DNA of 11,884 nucleotides, from the NCBI GenBank assembly GCA_905215105.1, contig CAJMOI010000050.1, forward strand, positions 1 through 11,884. The letters run 5' to 3'. The position numbers and the translations under genes are program-made. This stretch comes from an uncultured bacterium. GTDB taxonomy: Bacteria > Bacillota > Clostridia > Oscillospirales > Acutalibacteraceae. Positions within the stretch are counted from its first letter, which is position 1. The number at the start of each line of letters is the position of its first letter. Under the pieces are notes generated by a model. The model was not told where the DNA came from and made no database searches. It was given only the letters and a program-made list of their open reading frames with translations. Shown here piece after piece: positions 6,708 to 11,884 of this stretch.

Positions 6708-7073
6708 TCAGATATTGGAAGGTGCTTTCCGGTCTTTGCCGGCTTGAGGATTCCGTCTGCCAACGCGGTCATACAGCATCTGTACCAGCAGCCCGATCAG
6801 CAGCACCAAAATGACATACAGCACCAGCCCGAGGAGATTCATATATACACCTTCGTTGCCGCTAAAAAGCAAATCAAAGGTGCTTCTTCGGTCTCCGGTA
6901 TTGGAATAGACCGTCAGCCAGGGAAACAGGAAGCCGATTTTATACTGAAAGAAGCCGCCGGCTCCTGTGGAAGGCACCACTTCGTCGATATAGGAAATCC
7001 CCAGAAAAAACGCCAGCACTGCGGTGACAATACCGGGGGCTCTGAAAGTCTGGAAAAAGCTGCGGATTTTCAT
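6708..7073 (-). CDS. Unrecognised two-helix membrane protein, 121 aa
   Basis: I do not recognise this family. From ATG 7073 the protein has 121 residues (MKIRSFFQTFRAPG...). Two strong hydrophobic stretches are visible: about 12-30 (APGIVTAVLAFFLGISYI) and about 78-101 (YMNLLGLVLYVILVLLIGLL). A loop of about 48 residues, rich in aromatic residues, lies between them, and a basic tail (RVGRRNPQAGKDRK) follows. With a basic N-terminus and a basic C-terminus, the loop should face outside and both ends the cytoplasm. AAGGT (7083-7087) lies 9 nt before ATG 7073 and favours it over the in-frame GTG at 7079. It has its own terminator and lies between a wall hydrolase and secDF. An envelope role is possible, but nothing in the sequence proves it. 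Confidence 0.75.
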   Translation of the reverse strand: MKIRSFFQTFRAPGIVTAVLAFFLGISYIDEVVPSTGAGGFFQYKIGFLFPWLTVYSNTGDRRSTFDLLFSGNEGVYMNLLGLVLYVILVLLIGLLVQMLYDRVGRRNPQAGKDRKAPSNI

Positions 7074-7190
7074 ATCCACCCCACCTTTTTGATTTTGTCA
7101 AAGATTCCTTTTTTGCAAAAACTTTCGGTTCATGGGGCCAATCCCACCTTCCATCCATGGCTGTTGGTAACTCCTATTGCTTACAAATAT

Positions 7191-7199
7191 AGTATAGCA
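7191..7199 (-). promoter_or_regulatory. Extended -10 promoter candidate for the small membrane protein
   Basis: On the - strand TGCTATACT is a TGn-extended -10 element with five of six matches in the hexamer. No good -35 box lies 16-18 bp upstream. The leader would be about 110 nt. Confidence 0.4.
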
Positions 7200-7233
7200 G
7201 ATATTCCTCTTAGCCCATATGCGCATAGAAACC

Positions 7234-7276
7234 AAAAATAACGCCGTGTATTGTTGATTCTCACAATACACGGCGT
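7234..7276 (-). terminator. Intrinsic terminator of the NlpC/P60 gene
   Basis: ACGCCGTGTATTGT (7241-7254) and ACAATACACGGCGT (7263-7276) form a perfect 14-bp stem with an 8-nt loop. On the - strand it is followed by TATTTTT. It lies 26 nt after the stop codon. Confidence 0.9.
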
Positions 7277-7302
7277 TTCCTATCGCTGGTATATCAATTT
7301 CC

Positions 7303-8466
7303 TTACTTTTTCCGGAAATGCTTCGGGGCATTTCTGGCTTTTTTCGCCAGACGGATTTCCATTCTGGTGGCAGCACGGCGCAGCTGGCCGGTTTTCACCA
7401 TCAGAATCTGTCCGGTAGTCTTGATTTTAAACATGACAAAGAAGATCGCGCCGGTGAGCATCAGGGCAGCAGCCACCACTGCGGTGGTCATGCCTGCTCC
7501 GGCCTCTACCGTCTGTTCCACCTGAGGCAGGACCGCAGACTTCACTCGGGGCATACTCTTTTCTTCCAGAGGAATCGTCTCTGTCAGCAGCGTCTGGGCC
7601 AACTGGCTTCCCTGCTCTGCTGCAGCAGTTTCCGCTGCTTTTTTGGCGGCAGCAGCTTCCTCCGCAGCCTTTTTCTCGGCAGCGGCCTTTTCCTCTGCTT
7701 CCTTCCTGGCCTTCTCTTCCGCGGCCTTTTTGGCAGCAGCCTCTTCTTCCGCCTTCTTCTTGGCGGCGGCTTCTTCCTCGGCAGCCTTTTCAGCCGCAGC
7801 GGCAGCAGCAGCCTGTGCAGCGGCCTTTTCTGCGGCAGCGGCTTCCTTCTTGGCTTCCGCCTGTGCAATTTGATCCGAAGTTGCGGCAGAACCGCCGTTT
7901 GCAATACCGCTGCTGTTAAAGGTATAAGTCTTACCGTCAATTACACGGGTGCAGTTGACGATGTACTGACCGTTTTCATAATAGTACCGGTTTCCCTCAA
8001 AGGTCTGCCAGCCGGTAGTGGGGTAATTCACACCTGCCACCTTGAACCACTTCTGCCACTTCTTGGAGGAAACATTGTGATAGACCATGTCACTGGCTTC
8101 GTCGCGGGCATCCACAGCCATACCGCCGCCCACATAGATGCCGACATGACCGGGCTGCCACAGGCCCAGACCGTGAATTCTGGGAATGCCGTTGCTGACG
8201 TAACCCACTTCGGAAGCGGAACCCACCAGATTGGTGCGGTTGCCGCCGACTCCATAATAAGTAACAAACAGACCGGAACAGTCCACAGCGCCCTCACTGG
8301 AACCGCCGTATACATAGGACCAGTCCTCATAATAAGCTTCCATTGCATGTTCCGCCAGACCGACGCCCGTTGCGCCGCTGGCCGCAGAAGCGGAGATACC
8401 GCCTGCACATACTGCCGACACCGTAATCATGGCGCTGGTCAGTACTGCCAATGCCTTCTTTATCAT
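7303..8466 (-). CDS. Secreted, membrane-anchored NlpC/P60 peptidoglycan hydrolase on a helical stalk
   Basis: This is a predicted cysteine peptidase that cuts peptide stems of peptidoglycan. In order: a signal peptide (1-29, ending ASAAS); an NlpC/P60 domain (about 35-150) with catalytic Cys63 in GAVDCSGLF and His107 in QPGHVGIYVGGG, where the third polar position is probably Asp119 in AVDAR, not the common His; a wall-binding-like repeat (about 151-190, GWQTFEGNRYYYENGQ then VIDGKTYTFNSSGIA); about 85 residues of Ala/Glu/Lys (200-284) that look like a coiled coil or single alpha helix; a membrane helix (about 326-347); and a strongly basic cytoplasmic tail ending HFRKK. The enzyme is therefore held away from the membrane on a rod instead of being released. 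It has its own terminator, and two WalR-type boxes lie upstream. The ATG at 8466 follows GGGAAGGCGG. Confidence 0.93.
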   Translation of the reverse strand: MIKKALAVLTSAMITVSAVCAGGISASAASGATGVGLAEHAMEAYYEDWSYVYGGSSEGAVDCSGLFVTYYGVGGNRTNLVGSASEVGYVSNGIPRIHGLGLWQPGHVGIYVGGGMAVDARDEASDMVYHNVSSKKWQKWFKVAGVNYPTTGWQTFEGNRYYYENGQYIVNCTRVIDGKTYTFNSSGIANGGSAATSDQIAQAEAKKEAAAAEKAAAQAAAAAAAEKAAEEEAAAKKKAEEEAAAKKAAEEKARKEAEEKAAAEKKAAEEAAAAKKAAETAAAEQGSQLAQTLLTETIPLEEKSMPRVKSAVLPQVEQTVEAGAGMTTAVVAAALMLTGAIFFVMFKIKTTGQILMVKTGQLRRAATRMEIRLAKKARNAPKHFRKK

Positions 8467-8511
8467 TGGAAAAACCGCCTTCCCTTTGCTTTTTTCTATC
8501 TCGAATTTTCA

Positions 8512-8517
8512 GGTATA
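8512..8517 (-). promoter_or_regulatory. Candidate -10 box of the NlpC/P60 gene
   Basis: TATACC on the - strand would put the -35 position (8540-8535, ACCGAA) with a 17-bp spacer directly against the WalR boxes. That -35 is poor, as expected for an activator-dependent promoter. This is position-based inference. Confidence 0.35.
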
Positions 8518-8540
8518 ATCTGTTGTGAACCCGTTTCGGT

Positions 8541-8578
8541 ATTACAAATTCATTACAAATAGTAACAAATTGGTTACA
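8541..8578 (-). promoter_or_regulatory. Two tandem WalR (YycF) boxes
   Basis: On the - strand the order is TGTAAC-N5-TGTTAC, then 4 nt, then TGTAAT-N5-TGTAAT. All four half-sites fit the published WalR consensus TGTWAH-N5-TGTWAH. They start 10-11 bp apart, one per helical turn, so all face the same side of the DNA. WalR controls wall hydrolases in Firmicutes, which matches the downstream gene. Binding itself is not shown. Confidence 0.75.
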
Positions 8579-8720
8579 GTTTATCACAGAAATTCGAAAG
8601 ATGCAAGGCTGGAAAGGCGGTTTTTTCCGAAAAAACGGCTATTTTCCCGGGTTTTTAAGAATACGACAAGGTTAATTTACAATTTATTCATATTCTTCTG
8701 AATGAATTCTCGAAAACTGG

Positions 8721-10085
8721 TTACAGCAGCCCGTGGACAATCTCGTCGGTGTGCATTCCCCGGGAACCCTTGACCAGCACAATATCCCCGGCTCGGACGG
8801 TTTCTTTCAGGGACGCCAGCGCCGAAGCATTGTCCATGAATTCCCGGCAGTCCATCTCCGGTGCCAGCTCTTTTGCGCCCACGGCAATCTCTCCGGCTTC
8901 CTGACCGATGACATACAGGATGTCCACTTTTTTCTGAGCACAGCGGCGGCCAACGCTCCGATGGGCTTCTACGGAAACGTCTCCCAGTTCCAGCATATCC
9001 GCCAACACCGCAATCCGGCGGCCGGTGGCCTTCATGGAACACAGCACATCGATATTGCCCATCATGGAGTCAGGGCTGGCGTTATAGGTATCGTCGATAA
9101 CCGTCAGGCCGTTGGCTTCATACCGCTGCTGGCGCATTGCCAGCGGTTTGTATTCCCGAAGAGCCGCCGCAGCTGCTGCCGGGTCTGCCCCTGCTGCTTC
9201 TGCCGCTGCCACGGCTGCCAGAGCGTTATACACCATATGAATGCCAAAGGCCGGGACAAACACCGGCAGATGCAGCCCCTTATGTACCAGCACAAAGGAC
9301 GTGCCGGTTTCGTCGTTTTCAATGTCCTCCGCCCGGTACTCACAGTCTGCGCCCAGACCGTAGGAAATCACCGGGAAATCCGTCGTGCCCTGTACCGAAG
9401 CCAGCAGCGGGTCGTCCCCGTTGAGAATCAGCACATTCTCCGGGCCAAAGCCGTCGGTGATGTGGAGCTTTTCCTTTAATATATTCTCCTGGGTTTTCAG
9501 CTGACCGATATGGGACAGGCCGATGTTGGTCATCACCGCCATGGTGGGCTTTGCAATGGCGGACAGCCGGGCCATTTCCCCGAATTCGCTCATACCCATC
9601 TCAATGACCGCCGCCTCGTCCTCTTCCGACAGGCGGAACATGGTCAGCGGCAGGCCAATCTGGCTGTTCTGGTTGCCTTCGGTGCGCATGGTGTGATAGG
9701 CGGAAGACATGGCCAGCGCCACCATTTCCTTGGTCGTGGTTTTTCCCACGCTTCCGGTAATGCCCACCAGGGGAATGTGGAACTGTGACCGGTACCAGGC
9801 TGCGGTTTTCTGCAAAGCCCGGGTGGTGTCCTCCACATAAATCCACACATGGGCATCCCCCGCAGGGACGGTGTGGTGCTGGGTAAAGGTTCCCGCCGCA
9901 CCGGCCGCAAGGGTTGCTTCAATATAAATATGGGCGTCTGTACGCTCTCCTTTAATGGGAACAAACAGGCAGCCCGGCTGGATACTCCGGCTGTCTGTGC
10001 TGAAAGAGGTGATTTCGGTCTTGGGGTCGCCGCAAAGGAGGATTCCCCCGCAGGCTTTGACAATCTGTTCGGCTGTCAGCTTCAT
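8721..10085 (-). CDS. murF: UDP-N-acetylmuramoyl-tripeptide--D-alanyl-D-alanine ligase
   Basis: MurF adds D-Ala-D-Ala to the UDP-MurNAc-tripeptide, the last cytoplasmic ligase step of wall precursor synthesis. From ATG 10085 it has 454 residues, the normal length. The ATP loop GITGSVGKTTTKEM begins near residue 108, then TEGNQNSQIGLPLT (about 135-148) and VIEMGMSEFGE follow as in the Mur fold; the C-terminal domain carries DDTYNASPDSM and ends GDIVLVKGSRGMHTDEIV, which is MurF-specific. An in-frame ATG at 10094 overlaps the murE stop as ATGA and would add MSA; I prefer 10085 because AAAGGA lies 9 nt upstream and MKLT is the common N-terminus, but the coupled start is a real alternative. It is co-transcribed with murE. 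I see no U-tract terminator after it. Confidence 0.97.
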   Translation of the reverse strand: MKLTAEQIVKACGGILLCGDPKTEITSFSTDSRSIQPGCLFVPIKGERTDAHIYIEATLAAGAAGTFTQHHTVPAGDAHVWIYVEDTTRALQKTAAWYRSQFHIPLVGITGSVGKTTTKEMVALAMSSAYHTMRTEGNQNSQIGLPLTMFRLSEEDEAAVIEMGMSEFGEMARLSAIAKPTMAVMTNIGLSHIGQLKTQENILKEKLHITDGFGPENVLILNGDDPLLASVQGTTDFPVISYGLGADCEYRAEDIENDETGTSFVLVHKGLHLPVFVPAFGIHMVYNALAAVAAAEAAGADPAAAAAALREYKPLAMRQQRYEANGLTVIDDTYNASPDSMMGNIDVLCSMKATGRRIAVLADMLELGDVSVEAHRSVGRRCAQKKVDILYVIGQEAGEIAVGAKELAPEMDCREFMDNASALASLKETVRAGDIVLVKGSRGMHTDEIVHGLL

Positions 10086-10090
10086 GGCGC

Positions 10091-11554
10091 TCATTCCTTT
10101 CCCATTTCCTTCAAAAGCTCGGCAATGACCACCCGCTCGTCAAAGGGGTGCTTCACGCCCTGAATCTCCTGATAATCCTCGTGGCCCTTTCCCGCCAGCA
10201 CCACAATGTCGCCGTCCTGGGCATTTTCCAGACACCAGCGAATGGCTTCCCGGCGGTCGGGAATCTCGATATACTTGCCGTCGGTTTTGGCAAGGCCGGT
10301 TTTGATATCATTGAGAATATCCAGCACGTCTTCAAAGCGGGAGTTATCGGCGGTAATCACCGACAGGTCCGCCATCCGGCCGCTGACCTCTCCCATTTCA
10401 TACCGGCGGATTTTCGGCCGGTTGCCGCCTGCGCCAAACAGGCAGATAAGCCGCTTGGGGTGATATTCCCGCAGGGTTTCCAGAATGCTCTCCATGCTCA
10501 CGGCGTTGTGGGCATAGTCGATGAGCAGGGTATAATGGCCGGGAACCTTCACCGGCTCCACCCGGCCCTTGACCTTCACCGTGTCCAGCCCCTTCTGCAT
10601 GGCTTCCTGTGAAATGCCCAGATGATGGCACACGGCAATGGCGCCCAATGCGTTATAGGCGTTGAATTTTCCGGGGATATCCACATCCACCGGGAACTCC
10701 ATTTCGCCCTTTACGTCAAAGTGAACCCCCAGATAGCCGGGGCGGGAAATCAGGTGGTCGTTTTCCGCCCGGAGCTGGGCTTCTTTGGAAAAGCCGTAGG
10801 TCTTGATTTCGCAGGTATGGCCTTCGATGATGCCCTGCCAGCTGGGGTCGTCGATATTGATGATGCCGGTGCGGCACTGACGGAACAGCATGGCCTTACA
10901 GCGGCGATACTCGTCCATGTCTGCGTGTTCATCGCCGCCGATATGGTCGGGGGAAAAGTTGGTGAACAGCCCGGTATCAAAGGTAAAGCCGGAAACCCGG
11001 TGGGCTTTCAGGCCGATGGAAGAGGCTTCGATGACGCAGTATTCACAGCCCGCGGTGACCATGTCCCGGAAAATCCGCTGTACCTCATAGGATTCCGGGG
11101 TGGTGTTGGCGGTGGGGGTCACTTTTCCGTCAATCACCGCGCCAATGGTGCCGATCAGACCGGTTTTGTGACCGGCTGCTTCCAGAATGGCGTGAATCAT
11201 ATAGGAAGAGGTGGTCTTTCCCTTGGTGCCGGTAATGCCGATGACCTTCATTTCCCGGGCAGGATGTCCGAACCAGGCTGCGCTGAGCACCGCAAGGCCA
11301 TAGCGGGTATCGGGAATCACCACCACCGATGCGGAGCAGTCTACCGGCTCTTCCGCCACGATGACCGCCGCGCCCTGCTCAGCTGCCTGCTGGGCAAAGC
11401 GGTGGCCGTCCGCTTTTGCACCCCGAAGGCAGACAAAGGCACAGCCGGGAATCACCTTCCGGGAATCGTACACCACGCCGGTGATTTCCGTTTCGGGGGA
11501 AAGCTCCTGAGGCAAAGTGCAGGAAAGCTCGCTGAATAAAGTCTCGATACGCAT
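10091..11554 (-). CDS. murE: MurE-type UDP-MurNAc-tripeptide synthetase, variant motif class
   Basis: MurE adds the third stem residue (meso-DAP, lysine or ornithine) to UDP-MurNAc-L-Ala-D-Glu. The 487 residues contain the full Mur ligase set: DSRKVIPGCAFVCLRG (30-45), the ATP loop GITGTKGKTT (106-115), NTTPES (150-155), IEASS (175-179), a lysine suitable for carbamylation (Lys220 in RRCKAML), IDYAHN (345-350), and GKGHEDYQ (455-462). It departs from canonical MurE: SPDHIGGDEH (201-210) replaces the usual TRDHLDYHG, SSIGL replaces SSHAL, and DNSR (403-406) replaces the DNPR of meso-DAP enzymes. The retained Arg and GKGHE suggest meso-DAP, but the substrate is uncertain. The start is fixed by AGGAGG (11564-11569), 9 nt upstream; earlier in-frame codons would run through the promoter. 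It forms an operon with murF. Confidence 0.9.
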   Translation of the reverse strand: MRIETLFSELSCTLPQELSPETEITGVVYDSRKVIPGCAFVCLRGAKADGHRFAQQAAEQGAAVIVAEEPVDCSASVVVIPDTRYGLAVLSAAWFGHPAREMKVIGITGTKGKTTSSYMIHAILEAAGHKTGLIGTIGAVIDGKVTPTANTTPESYEVQRIFRDMVTAGCEYCVIEASSIGLKAHRVSGFTFDTGLFTNFSPDHIGGDEHADMDEYRRCKAMLFRQCRTGIINIDDPSWQGIIEGHTCEIKTYGFSKEAQLRAENDHLISRPGYLGVHFDVKGEMEFPVDVDIPGKFNAYNALGAIAVCHHLGISQEAMQKGLDTVKVKGRVEPVKVPGHYTLLIDYAHNAVSMESILETLREYHPKRLICLFGAGGNRPKIRRYEMGEVSGRMADLSVITADNSRFEDVLDILNDIKTGLAKTDGKYIEIPDRREAIRWCLENAQDGDIVVLAGKGHEDYQEIQGVKHPFDERVVIAELLKEMGKE

Positions 11555-11563
11555 GAAAAAATT

Positions 11564-11569
11564 CCTCCT
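11564..11569 (-). promoter_or_regulatory. murE ribosome binding site
   Basis: A perfect AGGAGG lies 9 nt before ATG 11554 and decides the start against in-frame upstream codons as far as 11713. Confidence 0.85.
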
Positions 11570-11620
11570 GGGCTGTTCTATCATTGAAATCAGGCTTGCA
11601 AGCCGTTTACTCTCTTCTTG

Positions 11621-11649
11621 ATGATACTCTCTCCCGGGGAATCTGTCAA
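11621..11649 (-). promoter_or_regulatory. Sigma-A-type promoter for murE-murF
   Basis: On the - strand a perfect TTGACA (11649-11644) and TATCAT (11626-11621, five of six) have a 17-bp spacer. Inverted arms CTCCCGG/CCGGGAG (11631-11637 and 11656-11662) flank the -35 box. The leader of about 60 nt includes the 12-bp palindrome GGCTTGCAAGCC (11593-11604). Confidence 0.8.
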
Positions 11650-11715
11650 ACAAAACCGGGAGCTTTCCTATATTGTACGGCGCATTCCCCTTCTTCATAC
11701 CGGCCGTCATCAACC

Positions 11716-11742
11716 GGGCGCATACACAGGTGCGCCCCTACA
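11716..11742 (+). repeat. Palindromic GTAGGGGCG-type repeat, unit 1
   Basis: GGGCGCA and TGCGCCC form a 7-bp stem around an 8-nt loop, followed by CTACA. The other units of the cluster share the plan GGGCG-N-CGCCC plus CTACA, or its reverse complement. The 11555-11884 stretch holds the murE promoter, this cluster and no gene that I can support. Confidence 0.85.
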
Positions 11743-11769
11743 GGAAACCGGGTGCTGACCTTTGGCAGC

Positions 11770-11793
11770 GGGCGCATGATATGCGCCCCTACA
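11770..11793 (+). repeat. Palindromic GTAGGGGCG-type repeat, unit 2
   Basis: GGGCGCAT-GAT-ATGCGCCC is an 8-bp perfect stem with a 3-nt loop, then CTACA, in the same orientation as unit 1 and 54 bp further on. Confidence 0.85.
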
Positions 11794-11815
11794 GATAGAC
11801 CCGAAAAACCGCCAT

Positions 11816-11840
11816 TGTAGGGGCGGCTATCAGCCGCCCG
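11816..11840 (-). repeat. Palindromic GTAGGGGCG-type repeat, unit 3, inverted
   Basis: TGTAG precedes GGGCGGCT-ATC-AGCCGCCC, an 8-bp perfect stem. The TGTAG tail is on the left, so this unit is in the opposite orientation to units 1 and 2. The inner stem bases differ from the others while still pairing. Confidence 0.85.
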
Positions 11841-11866
11841 CAAGCCTGCACCCGACAAAAAACGGT

Positions 11867-11884
11867 GGGCGCACACACAGGTGC
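11867..11884 (+). repeat. Palindromic GTAGGGGCG-type repeat, unit 4, cut by the window edge
   Basis: GGGCGCAC, a short loop, and then GTGC at the last base: the start of another stem in the orientation of unit 1. The remaining right arm and CTACA tail would lie beyond 11884. Confidence 0.7.

Noticed and set aside
7098..7376. Small - strand frame across the hydrolase terminator
   Set aside because: It overlaps the end of the hydrolase gene in another frame and crosses its 14-bp terminator stem; the predicted peptide has no recognisable feature.
7643..7873. Alanine/serine-rich + strand frame opposite the hydrolase stalk
   Set aside because: It is the complement of the Ala/Glu/Lys codons of the stalk and has no independent support.
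8585..8720. Terminator for murF in the AT-rich stretch after its stop
   Set aside because: There is an ATTC-repeat hairpin and a separate run of T, but no stem is directly followed by a T tract. I see no convincing intrinsic terminator; murF transcripts may read through toward the hydrolase gene.
11646..11876. Open frames running through the repeat cluster on both strands
   Set aside because: They translate palindromic repeats and the murE promoter region, show no ribosome binding site and give low-complexity Arg/Pro-rich proteins.
11716..11884. CRISPR-like regular spacing of repeats
   Set aside because: The repeats are not identical, one is inverted, the spacers are unequal (about 22-27 nt), and no cas gene is present. 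Independent palindromic elements explain it better.

Overview
The window reads as chromosomal DNA of a Clostridia-type Firmicute, most likely an Oscillospiraceae/Ruminococcaceae gut anaerobe. The evidence is moderately high GC, strong AGGAGG-like ribosome binding sites, sigma-A-type promoters with 17-bp spacers, U-tract terminators after most genes, WalR-type boxes, and palindromic GTAGGGGCG-type intergenic repeats of the kind seen in that group. This is inference from sequence character; there is no rRNA marker.

Layout: one gene on the + strand (98-1102, a tandem P-loop ATPase of the PRK06851 type) converges on a block of genes that all run on the - strand. Read in the direction of transcription (right to left), that block holds: a palindromic repeat cluster (11716 to the right edge); murE-murF (11554-8721), two consecutive peptidoglycan-precursor ligases; an NlpC/P60 cell-wall hydrolase on a helical stalk (8466-7303); an unrecognised two-helix membrane protein (7073-6708); secD-secF (6429-4067), translationally coupled; prfB for release factor 2 (3864-2737); and a MATE-family exporter (2554-1160). 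Most units have their own promoter and hairpin terminator, so this is a row of small transcription units, not one operon. murE-murF and secD-secF are the only clear operons.

The shared theme is the cell envelope: MurE and MurF make the UDP-MurNAc-pentapeptide, the NlpC/P60 enzyme cuts peptide stems in the wall, and SecDF drives late steps of protein export. The NlpC/P60 promoter carries four TGTWAH half-sites arranged as two WalR (YycF) boxes, which would tie this hydrolase to the two-component system that controls wall turnover.

I see no mobile element, phage, CRISPR array or obvious new multi-gene system. The items most worth a second look are regulatory (WalR boxes, the MATE leader, the secDF leader and its upstream palindrome) or variants of known families (MurE with SPDH/DNSR motifs, the ATPase with a decayed first P-loop, the stalked hydrolase, the orphan membrane protein).
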